In this document: piece after piece, positions 9,488 through 17,621 of the stretch
Layout: the number at the start of each line of letters is the position of its first letter
Numbering within the stretch: position 1 is the stretch's first letter
From: Draconibacterium orientale
GTDB taxonomy: Bacteria > Bacteroidota > Bacteroidia > Bacteroidales > UBA1556
Direction of reading: 5' to 3'
DNA length: 47,371 nucleotides
NCBI GenBank assembly: GCA_020718275.1
Contig: DYSI01000009.1
Location: 1-47,371, forward strand
Notes under the pieces: generated by a model
What the model was told of the DNA's origin: nothing
What the model saw: the letters and a program-made list of their open reading frames with translations, nothing else
Database searches by the model: none
Translations under genes and position numbers: made by a program

Positions 9488-10882
9488 TTAAGATTTTTTA
9501 TTTGGTAAATCTAAGCCATAACCATGCTTACGATCAACGGCTTTAAGAACAAAACTCAAAACAAAGGCTAAGACCCCGAAAGCTGTAAAAATCAGCTCTG
9601 TGACAGTATAATCATATTTCACGCCTTGAACATTAGCAGCAATTTGCGCTGATACACCAGGATTAGAAGCTGATAAAGCCCATCCTATTAAAATTGGAAC
9701 AGCCAATAAACCAATGTTTTGAATCCAGAAAATAGCACCATAAGCTGAGCCTAAATAACGTTCTTCAACGATTTTTGGCAAGGAAGGCCACATAGAAGCA
9801 GGTACCAATGAAAAGGCTGTACCTAAGATTACAATGATAGATATTGCAGCAAAAACACTGAAAGATTCAGCTGGAATTAATGCAAATAAAAGGTGAGAAA
9901 TAGTTAATAAAACAGCTCCAAAAACCATCATGGTTGCGCCTTTACCTTTTACATCAAGATAATAACCAATAATAGGCGTCAGCACCATGGCTCCGATTGG
10001 AAAATATGAAAAATAAGCAGCAGCATCTTTAATCGATACATCAAGTTTAGACGCAAGCATATCTGTAGCAAATTTTTGGAAAGGGAAAATAGCGGAATAG
10101 AAGAGTACGCAAAGTCCAGCAATAGCTAAAAAGCCAGGATTTGAGAAAATCTTTCCAATGTCACTAATTTTGAATTCATCTTCTGGACTTGTTACAATTT
10201 CACCAGTTTGCTTATCCAAAGCTCTGTCCATAAAGGTATAAATGAAAAAAGTAATAAAACCAATTAGAAGAAAAGCTAAGCCCATATATACCGAGTTAGA
10301 TGGTCCGCCATTCTCAGCAAAAATTGGTGATAAACGGAATACAGCAAAAACGCCTAGACGAGCAACAGCCATTTCAAGACCCATTGCCAAAGCCATCTCT
10401 TTGCCTTTAAACCATTTAACAATTGTTTTTGAAACGGTAATACCGGCCATCTCAACTCCAACACCAAAAATAGAGAAACCAATAAAAGCGAGTTTTGCTG
10501 ATGCAGGAATCCATGTTAAGAAGCTATTGAGCGTAATAGCTAAATTTGAGTCAGCAAAGCCTTGAGTAAGCGCATAAAATTTAATGCTAGCACCAAGTAC
10601 CATCGTAATGCCAGCAGTAATTAGTGTGAAACGTATCCCCATTTTGTCAAGGATAATTCCAGAAAAAATTAAAAAGAAAGCAAAAACATTTAGAAAAAAC
10701 TCGGAGCCGCCAAGCATACCAAAGACTTCTGGCGTCCACTTATAAATTTTTTCCATTTCAGTTTGAAATGGAGCAACCACATCTACGAAAAAATAAGCGA
10801 AAAACATGGTTGAAGAAATCAATAGCAACGCTATCCATCTTGCCGTTTGAGAATCTCTCAGGCTTTGTTTAATTTGTTCCAT
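9488..10882 (-). CDS. MFS transporter resembling the dipeptide carrier MFSD1
   Basis: A 464-residue inner membrane protein with about 12 hydrophobic helices and a central cytoplasmic loop near 215-240. The region at about 138-177, with VEMAGITVSKTIVKWFKGKE followed by MGLEMAVARLG, closely resembles the matching part of eukaryotic MFSD1 as I recall it (EsLAvaqntyavsWFKGKElnlvFGLqlsmARiGs). Human MFSD1 is a lysosomal dipeptide uniporter. The next gene, 11 bases downstream, is the dipeptidase PepD, which fits a dipeptide substrate. What is seen: MFS fold, motif likeness, operon. What is inferred: dipeptide transport. It could instead carry another organic anion; MFS subfamilies are hard to assign by eye. 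Confidence 0.84.
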   Translation of the reverse strand: MEQIKQSLRDSQTARWIALLLISSTMFFAYFFVDVVAPFQTEMEKIYKWTPEVFGMLGGSEFFLNVFAFFLIFSGIILDKMGIRFTLITAGITMVLGASIKFYALTQGFADSNLAITLNSFLTWIPASAKLAFIGFSIFGVGVEMAGITVSKTIVKWFKGKEMALAMGLEMAVARLGVFAVFRLSPIFAENGGPSNSVYMGLAFLLIGFITFFIYTFMDRALDKQTGEIVTSPEDEFKISDIGKIFSNPGFLAIAGLCVLFYSAIFPFQKFATDMLASKLDVSIKDAAAYFSYFPIGAMVLTPIIGYYLDVKGKGATMMVFGAVLLTISHLLFALIPAESFSVFAAISIIVILGTAFSLVPASMWPSLPKIVEERYLGSAYGAIFWIQNIGLLAVPILIGWALSASNPGVSAQIAANVQGVKYDYTVTELIFTAFGVLAFVLSFVLKAVDRKHGYGLDLPNKKS

Positions 10883-11078
10883 ATAAATTTTTGAATTTAA
10901 TTAAAAAATTAGCTGCGAATTACGCGATTTTTTCGCATACCTGATACATCCCTACGCTAAAAATTACATACTTCTTCTTGATAATCTTGAACAGTATCTA
11001 AGAGTTTTCTATGATACAATGGTGTTTGCACAATAAAGCTGCTTACAATGCTTCGGCGAAAGGTGGCAACTTTTTAAA

Positions 11079-11105
11079 ATTATTAAAAAAAAACGTTTTA
11101 ATAAT
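11079..11105 (-). terminator. Possible weak terminator hairpin after birA
   Basis: A 10-base perfect inverted repeat made only of A and T (arms 11079-11088 and 11096-11105, seven-base loop) six bases past the birA stop. On the minus strand it is followed by TTTAAAAAG rather than a clean T run. The stem has no G or C, so termination is uncertain. Confidence 0.32.
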
Positions 11106-11110
11106 CAAAA

Positions 11111-11863
11111 TTAACTACTTAAATATACTAGCTCTTTAATATCGAACGTACGATTAACTCCTTCAATATCAAGAATTAAAAAACCAAACTCATCAATTCC
11201 ATTAATACGCGCCATATGCCGTTGGCCATCTATTAAATAAGGTGCAATCTGATTATGGCGATACAGGTATTGAAGATATTCTGAACGAATCGTATCAAAA
11301 TACTGTGGCTGAAGCTTTTGAAAATAATCTTTAAAAATCGTCATAAATTCCAATAATAACTCCTCAATCGAATACTGTATGGAAGTTATCATCTTCATCG
11401 ATAGTGGATTGAGCAACTGAGTCGAAAAAATAGTTTGATTGACATTAATCCCAATACCCACAATCGTTTGCATGATGCGATCAGCCGATGAAGTATGTTC
11501 GATCAAAATCCCCGCAATTTTGTGATCTCCAACATAAATATCATTTGGCCATTTGATACGTATGCTTTGCTGGGGCATGTATGTTTTAAACAGTTTAACC
11601 AAACTAAGCGATACAACAGATGAAATATAAAACTGATTAATTATTTTATAATCAACAAATTGAAGATTATAACTAAATAATAAATTTAAGTATGCTTCGG
11701 ACTCCCACCGATTATCAGATTGTCCCTTGCCCCCTGTTTGAAAGTCAGCTTGTACCAAGATGGATGGAAACGAATTAAGAGCCAAGTAGCTTTTAACAAG
11801 GACTTGAGTGGAGTCACAATCCTTCACTTTAAACAACTTTTGAAAAGGAATAAAGTTTTCCAT
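11111..11863 (-). CDS. birA: Biotin--[acetyl-CoA-carboxylase] ligase
   Basis: A 250-residue biotin protein ligase that activates biotin as biotinyl-AMP and attaches it to the carboxylase carrier lysine. Catalytic-domain motifs are visible: GGKGQSDNRWES (the biotin/AMP loop, here GKGQ rather than the usual GRGR), IKWPNDIYV, KIAGILIE with the catalytic Lys, and GIGINVNQ. The small C-terminal SH3-like domain begins around residue 200. There is no N-terminal helix-turn-helix, so this is a group I enzyme without repressor function. It is divergently transcribed from rsfS with 103 bases between the starts, an arrangement common in Bacteroidota. Confidence 0.93.
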   Translation of the reverse strand: MENFIPFQKLFKVKDCDSTQVLVKSYLALNSFPSILVQADFQTGGKGQSDNRWESEAYLNLLFSYNLQFVDYKIINQFYISSVVSLSLVKLFKTYMPQQSIRIKWPNDIYVGDHKIAGILIEHTSSADRIMQTIVGIGINVNQTIFSTQLLNPLSMKMITSIQYSIEELLLEFMTIFKDYFQKLQPQYFDTIRSEYLQYLYRHNQIAPYLIDGQRHMARINGIDEFGFLILDIEGVNRTFDIKELVYLSS

Positions 11864-11916
11864 AGCTATAAAAAAAGTTAAAAACCAAATCGTTAAGCAG
11901 GTTTCAAAATTGGCAC

Positions 11917-11946
11917 TTGCAATGATGGCAAAAATACTTAAATTTG
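11917..11946 (+). promoter_or_regulatory. Bacteroidota-type promoter of the rsfS-ftsH operon
   Basis: TTG at 11917-11919, 19 bases, then TAAATTTG at 11939-11946, an exact match to the Bacteroidota TTG(N17-23)TAnnTTTG pattern. It lies 20 bases before the rsfS ATG, so transcription should start close to the gene. Confidence 0.65.
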
Positions 11947-11966
11947 CACCTTATTAAATTCTTTAA

Positions 11967-12326
11967 ATGATTAAGAAGAAATCGAATTCGGACGTATTAG
12001 TAAAGCTCATCGTTGCAGCCATTGAGGACAAAAAAGGAGAAAACATCAAAGCATTAGATCTGCGCAAGTTAGGCAATGCAGTAACGGATTTTTTCGTTAT
12101 TTGCGAAGCTCAAAGTTCTCCACAAATCCATGCTATTTTTCAAAGTATAGACGAAAAAGTAAAGAAAACTCTCGGCGAAGATCCCTATCAAGTTGAAGGA
12201 TTAAGCGAGAATTATTGGGTTCTGATGGATTATGTGAATGTAGTAGTTCATATCTTGAAACCCGAGGCCCGTTCATTCTACCGATTGGAAGCATTATGGG
12301 CTGATGCTAAGTATGTTAAATTATAA
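11967..12326 (+). CDS. rsfS: Ribosome silencing factor RsfS
   Basis: A 119-residue RsfS/YbeB/iojap protein. It binds ribosomal protein uL14 on the 50S subunit and blocks joining with 30S when nutrients are short. The family core is clear: ALDLRKLGNAVTDFFVICEA, the QIHAIFQSIDEKVK helix, and the EGLSENYWVLMDYVNVVVHI strand, ending in the FYRLEALWADA helix. Length is typical. First gene of the operon, driven by a well-formed promoter 20 bases upstream and followed by ftsH after nine bases. Confidence 0.95.
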   Translation: MIKKKSNSDVLVKLIVAAIEDKKGENIKALDLRKLGNAVTDFFVICEAQSSPQIHAIFQSIDEKVKKTLGEDPYQVEGLSENYWVLMDYVNVVVHILKPEARSFYRLEALWADAKYVKL

Positions 12327-12335
12327 TTACAAATA

Positions 12336-14435
12336 ATGGAAAATAATAATCAACAAGATAAAACCCCTAATCCATTGCGAAATGACAATCCCAAAAAGGG
12401 ATTCAATTTTTATTGGATTTATGGAATCATCGCAGTAGCCTTCATTGCGCTTAACTTTTTCAGTACTGGTGAAGCAACGGAAAACCTTATCCAAAAAGGC
12501 CAACTTATTGATATGTTGCGTAAAGGTGACGTAGAAAAAATACTGCTTATCAATAAAGATGAATATGCCGAAGTGTATATTAAACCAGATAAAATTTCAA
12601 GTTATCCAGATTTAAAACCAAGCTCAAGCCCTTTTAAAACAGCAGCACCTCATTTTGTTTACAATGGTGATTTGGAAAAATTTGGTGAGTTTATCACCAC
12701 TATTCAAAAGGAGCAAAACATTCCAGAAGAATCTCAAATTTATCTCGAAAGAGAAAACCGTGTAGATTATACTAGCCAGATTCTCAGCTGGTTATTACCT
12801 TTGGGATTAATTGTATTATTTTGGATATTCATCATGCGACGCATGGGTGGAGGTGGCGCAGGTGGTGGTGGCCAAATTTTCAATATTGGAAAATCCAAAG
12901 CCCAACTTTTTGACGGTAAACTAAAAGTAAATATCACCTTCGATGACGTAGCCGGATTGGATGAGGCCAAGGTGGAAATTATGGAAATTGTAGATTTTCT
13001 GAAAAACCCTAAAAAATACACGGATTTGGGTGGAAAAATACCCAAAGGAGCACTTTTGGTAGGTCCTCCAGGAACAGGTAAAACACTCATTGCTAAAGCG
13101 GTAGCTGGCGAAGCTAAGGTTCCTTTCTTCTCACTATCAGGTTCAGATTTTGTCGAAATGTTTGTTGGTGTGGGGGCATCCCGTGTTCGCGATCTTTTTA
13201 AAACTGCCAAAGAAAAAGCACCTTGCATAATCTTTATTGACGAAATAGATGCCATTGGGCGAGCCAGAGGCAAAAACCAAGTAACTGGAGCCAATGATGA
13301 GCGAGAAAACACACTTAATCAATTGCTTACCGAAATGGACGGTTTTAGTAATAACCAAGGAGTTATAATCCTTGCTGCTACCAATCGCGCTGACATTTTA
13401 GATAGAGCGTTGATGCGTGCTGGACGTTTTGATCGCCAAATCCATGTTGAATTGCCTGACTTAACGGAAAGAGAAGCTATTTTTAAAGTTCATGTAAAGG
13501 GTCTTAAAACCGATACTAGCATCAATCTAAATATGTTAGCTAAGCAAACACCTGGTTTCTCGGGCGCTGATATTGCCAATGTTTGTAACGAAGCCGCTTT
13601 GATAGCTGCCCGCAAGAATTCCAAAGAGATCAATAAGCAAGATTTTATGGACGCTATTGACCGTATTATTGGCGGTTTAGAAAAACGTTCAAAAATAATT
13701 ACCATGCACGAAAAGAGCGTAATCGCTTATCATGAAGCTGGACATGCCTCTGTTAGTTGGTTATTGGAGCATGCTAATCCGCTCGTAAAAGTTACTATTG
13801 TGCCCCGTGGCCGTGCATTGGGCGCTGCTTGGTATTTGCCCGAAGAGCGTCAAATTACTACTTTCGATCAAATGTTTGATGAAATGACCGCCACCATGGG
13901 AGGCAGAGCTGCCGAAGAATTAATTTTTGGAAGAGTATCAACTGGCGCCCTCAACGACCTTGAGAAAGTAACAAAACAAGCATACGCAATGATTGTTTAC
14001 TATGGATTGGATTCTAAACTTGGCAACATTAGCTATTACGATTCGAGTGGGCAACAAGAATATTCTTTCCAAAGACCTTATTCAGATAAGACTGCTGAAC
14101 TTATTGATTCAGAAGTACATAGACTAGCCGAAGAAGCCTATTTGAAAGCTAAAACAATTTTGTCGGAAAACATGGACAAATTGCGAAAACTGGCAGAACA
14201 ACTGCTTAATGAGGAGGTGATTTTCAACGAAGATGTAGAAGCGATTTTTGGACCGCGTCCGTTTGGTAAAGAAACTGGTTCAGATACCGCTAAAGAGGTG
14301 AGTTCTAATTTCAGAGAAAAACGCGATAAGGAAAAAGAAAATGCGGTGAATGAGCATAAAAAAGCGGAGGAAGCGGCTGAAATTAAGCTTAGTGAAGAAA
14401 ACCAATCCGAGGCACAAAACGAATCTAAAGATTAA
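12336..14435 (+). CDS. ftsH: ATP-dependent zinc metalloprotease FtsH
   Basis: A 699-residue membrane-anchored AAA+ protease that pulls out and degrades misfolded or regulatory membrane and cytosolic proteins. Order: cytoplasmic lead with a membrane helix at about 26-42, a periplasmic region to about 148, second helix at about 150-167, a Gly-rich linker (171-179), AAA+ domain with Walker A GPPGTGKT at 243-250, Walker B IIFIDE at 298-303, second region of homology RAGRFDRQ at 361-368, and the M41 protease domain with zinc motif HEAGH at 466-470 and third ligand Asp541. The C-terminal tail is a charged Lys/Glu-rich extension. Second gene of the rsfS operon; the LUD gene follows after 12 bases. 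Confidence 0.98.
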   Translation: MENNNQQDKTPNPLRNDNPKKGFNFYWIYGIIAVAFIALNFFSTGEATENLIQKGQLIDMLRKGDVEKILLINKDEYAEVYIKPDKISSYPDLKPSSSPFKTAAPHFVYNGDLEKFGEFITTIQKEQNIPEESQIYLERENRVDYTSQILSWLLPLGLIVLFWIFIMRRMGGGGAGGGGQIFNIGKSKAQLFDGKLKVNITFDDVAGLDEAKVEIMEIVDFLKNPKKYTDLGGKIPKGALLVGPPGTGKTLIAKAVAGEAKVPFFSLSGSDFVEMFVGVGASRVRDLFKTAKEKAPCIIFIDEIDAIGRARGKNQVTGANDERENTLNQLLTEMDGFSNNQGVIILAATNRADILDRALMRAGRFDRQIHVELPDLTEREAIFKVHVKGLKTDTSINLNMLAKQTPGFSGADIANVCNEAALIAARKNSKEINKQDFMDAIDRIIGGLEKRSKIITMHEKSVIAYHEAGHASVSWLLEHANPLVKVTIVPRGRALGAAWYLPEERQITTFDQMFDEMTATMGGRAAEELIFGRVSTGALNDLEKVTKQAYAMIVYYGLDSKLGNISYYDSSGQQEYSFQRPYSDKTAELIDSEVHRLAEEAYLKAKTILSENMDKLRKLAEQLLNEEVIFNEDVEAIFGPRPFGKETGSDTAKEVSSNFREKRDKEKENAVNEHKKAEEAAEIKLSEENQSEAQNESKD

Positions 14436-14447
14436 AGGAGTATATTT

Positions 14448-15104
14448 ATGGATGAATCAACTTCTCGCGAAAAAATCTTAAAAAAAGTACGCAACGCAAG
14501 CATGCAACATGCTGATAATCCGTACTCTAATGTTGATTTAGACAGTGATATTTATCATCCTATGACTGAGGAATTGGAGGTGGTTTTTGCAGAGGAACTT
14601 CAATTGGTTGGTGGCTATTTTGTGTATTGCGAAAGCCCAAAAGAATTAGAAGAGAATCTTTCACGCTTTATTGTAGGTCAACAATGGAAAAGGATTTTCA
14701 CCAAAAGTCCAGCGATAAAAGCCCTCCTATCGAAGCTTCAATTTACCTCCTATTCTGATAAAGATGACCTAATCAATACAAAGGTAAGTATTACGGAATG
14801 CGAGTTCTTAATCGCGCGTCTTGGAAGTGTGATGGTCAGTTCAAAACAATTCAACGGACGCGGCATGAACTTTATCCCTGACAATCACATTATTATAGCC
14901 AGCAGAAGTCAAATAGTTAGTACCGTAAAAGAGGCTTTTAAGCAGCTAAACCTTAAGTATGAGAAAAACCTCCCGAGTATGACCACCTTAATAACTGGTC
15001 CTAGTCGTACTGCTGATATTGAAAAAACCTTGGTAATGGGGGCTCATGGCCCACGCAATTTGGTGGTTTTTCTGATGGAAGAAGATTTTCTAAGCAAATA
15101 TTAA
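14448..15104 (+). CDS. LUD domain protein (LutC/YkgG-like)
   Basis: A 218-residue protein with the LUD fold of LutB/LutC, subunits of L-lactate oxidase complexes. The last third holds the family signature ITGPSRTADIEKTLVMGAHG followed by PRNLVVFL. It lacks LutB's iron-sulfur cysteines, and no lutA or lutB lies nearby. Instead it sits between ftsH and cdsA, a position conserved in many Bacteroidota, so its role is probably not lactate oxidation and remains unknown. It has one of the few clear Shine-Dalgarno sequences here, AAAGGAG at about 14434-14440, eight bases ahead of the ATG. Confidence 0.85.
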   Translation: MDESTSREKILKKVRNASMQHADNPYSNVDLDSDIYHPMTEELEVVFAEELQLVGGYFVYCESPKELEENLSRFIVGQQWKRIFTKSPAIKALLSKLQFTSYSDKDDLINTKVSITECEFLIARLGSVMVSSKQFNGRGMNFIPDNHIIIASRSQIVSTVKEAFKQLNLKYEKNLPSMTTLITGPSRTADIEKTLVMGAHGPRNLVVFLMEEDFLSKY

Positions 15105-15186
15105 TTATTGATTTTCAATCAATTGGTCGTTTTACAAACTTCTACCTCTTGCACAGTTTTATCTTTTGTTATATAATATTTTCAGT

Positions 15187-15990
15187 ATGAAGGAAATTTT
15201 GGTTAGGTCAATTACAGGAACTGTGATCGTTGGAACTATCATTGCTAGTATTCTTATCGGAAAGCATGCCATAGCAGGTCTTTTTCTGTTGGTAAGTATT
15301 CTTGCTAGCATAGAATATTATCAAATGCTGAATCAGTCGAAATTTCATGCGCAAAAAATGCTAGGTATTTTTCTCTCCACCCTTGTTTATTTGCTAATTG
15401 TTTTAATATCAATGCAATTTATTGAAACCAATTATACTATTCTGCTCAGTTTACTCCTTTTTATTATACCCGTTGCTGAGCTGTATCGCAAGAAAGAATC
15501 CCCTTTAGCGAATATCAGTCTCACTTTATTTGGAATTTTCTATATCGCATTACCTTTTGCGCTTTTGAGTCAACTTTACGCCTACACCAACAACCATCAT
15601 TTACTCCTTGCGTTTTTCGTTATCCTTTGGACTTCTGATACTTTTGCTTATCTCACAGGTATTAAGTTTGGTAAAAACAGACTTTTCGAACGTATTTCCC
15701 CAAAAAAATCATGGGAAGGTTTAGCCGGTGGATGGATATTTGCGCTGCTAGCTGCTTACCTTTTCTCCCTTATCTTTAACGAATTCAGTCTAGTATTTTG
15801 GCTTGGATACGCCTTAACCATTGCAGCAAGTGGCGTTTTCGGCGATTTGGTGCAAAGCCATTTCAAACGCAGTTTGGGATTAAAAGACAGCGGAAAACTA
15901 TTGCCGGGACATGGAGGCCTTTTAGACCGGTTTGATGCCGTTTTGCTTGCGATTCCCTTGGCGGTTGTTTATGTAATGTTATTTAGTTAA
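15187..15990 (+). CDS. cdsA: Phosphatidate cytidylyltransferase
   Basis: A 267-residue polytopic membrane enzyme that turns phosphatidic acid and CTP into CDP-diacylglycerol, the branch point of phospholipid synthesis. The C-terminal CDS signature is complete: SHFKRSLGLKDSGKLLPGHG then GLLDRFD, and the preceding SPKKSWEGLAGG loop is also typical. About eight hydrophobic helices. The ATG at 15187 was chosen over an in-frame TTG at 15166, which would add seven residues not expected in the family. It lies 82 bases after the LUD gene and 27 bases before psd, placing it in the ftsH cluster as a lipid synthesis sub-operon. Confidence 0.95.
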   Translation: MKEILVRSITGTVIVGTIIASILIGKHAIAGLFLLVSILASIEYYQMLNQSKFHAQKMLGIFLSTLVYLLIVLISMQFIETNYTILLSLLLFIIPVAELYRKKESPLANISLTLFGIFYIALPFALLSQLYAYTNNHHLLLAFFVILWTSDTFAYLTGIKFGKNRLFERISPKKSWEGLAGGWIFALLAAYLFSLIFNEFSLVFWLGYALTIAASGVFGDLVQSHFKRSLGLKDSGKLLPGHGGLLDRFDAVLLAIPLAVVYVMLFS

Positions 15991-16017
15991 TTTTGCTTAT
16001 TATTTAAGATCAAAACC

Positions 16018-16683
16018 ATGCGAATACATAAAGAAGGTTATAGCACCATAGCAATAGTATTTATCAGTCTTGCCATTTTATTAAGTCTATCACACTATTT
16101 AATTCCCTTTGCTGGAATCACAAAATTCATCTTAATATTGGTGGATATTTCAGCTTTAGTGCTAATGTTTTTAGTGGTTTACTTTTTTAGATATCCCCTT
16201 CTGAAAGTACAAAAAAATTCAAACTTAGTAATTTCCCCAGCCGATGGAATCGTAGTGGTAATTGAAAAAACAGACGAAAAGGAGTTTTTATTGGAAAAAA
16301 GAGTTCAAGTTTCAATCTTTATGTCTCCTTTAAATACCCACATGAACCGTTACCCCATTTCTGGAAAACTCATATACCATCAATATCATAAAGGGAAATT
16401 TTTGGTGGCATGGGATCCAAAATCATCAACCGACAACGAGCGAAATACTATGGTAATTGAAAATTCATCTGCTAAAATTCTTATCCGACAAATTGCTGGC
16501 GCATTGGCACGTCGCATCCGTTGGTATGGCAAGATTGGTGATCAGGTGGAACAAGGGGATCAATTGGGGTTCATAAAGTTTGGGTCAAGGGTGGATTTAT
16601 TTTTACCCTTGGATGCTGAAATTAATGTTTCGCTCAATGAAAAAGTATTTGCTGGCATTAGCACGATTGCTAAACTTAAATAA
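16018..16683 (+). CDS. psd: Phosphatidylserine decarboxylase
   Basis: A 221-residue pyruvoyl-dependent decarboxylase that makes phosphatidylethanolamine from phosphatidylserine. The short form found in Bacteroidota: two hydrophobic helices at about 10-55 anchor it, then SPADGIV with Asp76, NTHMNRYP with His108, and the self-cleavage site Gly189-Ser190 in KFGSRVD, where the Ser becomes the pyruvoyl group. Length fits the short PSD-like group rather than the roughly 300-residue enterobacterial type. Follows cdsA by 27 bases. The partner pssA, which would make phosphatidylserine from CdsA's product, is not in the window. Convergent with the next gene, six bases away. Confidence 0.92.
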   Translation: MRIHKEGYSTIAIVFISLAILLSLSHYLIPFAGITKFILILVDISALVLMFLVVYFFRYPLLKVQKNSNLVISPADGIVVVIEKTDEKEFLLEKRVQVSIFMSPLNTHMNRYPISGKLIYHQYHKGKFLVAWDPKSSTDNERNTMVIENSSAKILIRQIAGALARRIRWYGKIGDQVEQGDQLGFIKFGSRVDLFLPLDAEINVSLNEKVFAGISTIAKLK

Positions 16684-16689
16684 GGTCGT

Positions 16690-17268
16690 TTAGGAATTTA
16701 ATGATCTTTTCCCCAATTCTTTAAGTGAATCTTCTCTCACGCCTTTTGATATTAGCATTAAGGACAGAATCGTTATGTAATGACCTATATCATTGGTGCT
16801 TAAATAGTTAGGGTCGAAACTAAATTTTAAAACAATAAACAGAACCGACACTAAAGAAAGCAAAATTCCATAAGTAATCCATTTAGAATTCGACTTTAAG
16901 TAAAGCCAATCACCGAGAGCAACAAAACCTAATAAACTCACAGCAGTATCAATCACGATAAAATAAAAAACTGAGTAATGTATTGATAAAAAGAGAAATA
17001 TTGTGGATTTAATAATAAAAAACCAATTAAGATATTTAGAATTTAGGTTTTTGTAGACCGCCATAAGACCAAAAATTAGCGAAACAGAAACCATACCCCA
17101 GGAGGTAAAACGCACTAATTCACCTAGTTCAGTAGCACCATGGTACATACTTCCTATGATGGCTGATAGCGCCATAAAAAGAAAAAAATTTCCCCAGTAT
17201 GGACTAATGATTCTATGCTTGGCATAAAAGTAAAATGCAAAAAGGCTTAAAATTAAGTCGCTTATCAT
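16690..17268 (-). CDS. DUF6962-like seven-helix membrane protein (CREST-like)
   Basis: A 192-residue membrane protein with about seven hydrophobic helices and no signal peptide. Two features resemble DUF6962 proteins and the wider CREST superfamily of putative zinc-dependent membrane hydrolases: the GSMYHG Ser-x-x-His site in the second helix (about 39-44) and FDPNYLSTNDIGHYI near the C-terminus, which carries an Asn-Asp-x-x-His site. CREST enzymes such as alkaline ceramidases use Ser, Asp and His residues to hold a metal for lipid amide hydrolysis. The match is from memory and partial, so function is unproven. Monocistronic, convergent with psd, with 146 bases between it and xseB. Confidence 0.55.
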   Translation of the reverse strand: MISDLILSLFAFYFYAKHRIISPYWGNFFLFMALSAIIGSMYHGATELGELVRFTSWGMVSVSLIFGLMAVYKNLNSKYLNWFFIIKSTIFLFLSIHYSVFYFIVIDTAVSLLGFVALGDWLYLKSNSKWITYGILLSLVSVLFIVLKFSFDPNYLSTNDIGHYITILSLMLISKGVREDSLKELGKRSLNS

Positions 17269-17414
17269 AAATCAGTAAAAGAAAATTAAGACCGCAAAAC
17301 TAACATAAAAATGATTGCAATGAATGAATAAATCCTTCTAAATACATCGATAATTCGATTAGTATTAAACCATTAGTATATTTTAATCTTCATTGAAAAA
17401 GGCACTGCATTCCA

Positions 17415-17621
17415 CTAGTTATTATCATCCATTTCGAGAAGAATTTTCTCCACTTCTTCCTCAGTACTTTTGAGTTTAGCCTTGCAAAATCGAAGCAAGA
17501 AAGCCGAACGTTTTATCTTTTCAGATAATTCATCCACTGCTATTTCACCATGTTCCATTTCAAGAACCAGCGCTTCTAATTCAGCGAGTGCTTCCTGGTA
17601 ATTCATCGTTGTTTTGTTCAT
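17415..17621 (-). CDS. xseB: Exodeoxyribonuclease VII small subunit
   Basis: A 68-residue protein with the XseB pattern: MNYQEALAELEALVLEMEHG, then a second helix ending in an acidic tail. It forms long helical hairpins that coat the large subunit XseA, controlling exonuclease VII digestion of single-stranded DNA in mismatch repair and recombination. The ATG at 17619-17621 lies inside the end of xseA, a 41-base overlap; a second ATG five codons later would shorten the overlap to 26 bases and give the same core. Translational coupling to xseA is likely. Confidence 0.9.
   Translation of the reverse strand: MNKTTMNYQEALAELEALVLEMEHGEIAVDELSEKIKRSAFLLRFCKAKLKSTEEEVEKILLEMDDNN

Noticed and set aside
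10242-10565. 107-codon plus-strand frame inside the MFS gene
   Set aside because: Antisense shadow of a clear membrane transporter; composition dominated by Lys/Pro/Ile.
12767-13312. 181-codon frame antisense to ftsH
   Set aside because: Fully inside the strongly conserved AAA+ domain on the other strand; Ser/Pro/Ile-rich composition is what a reversed coding strand gives.
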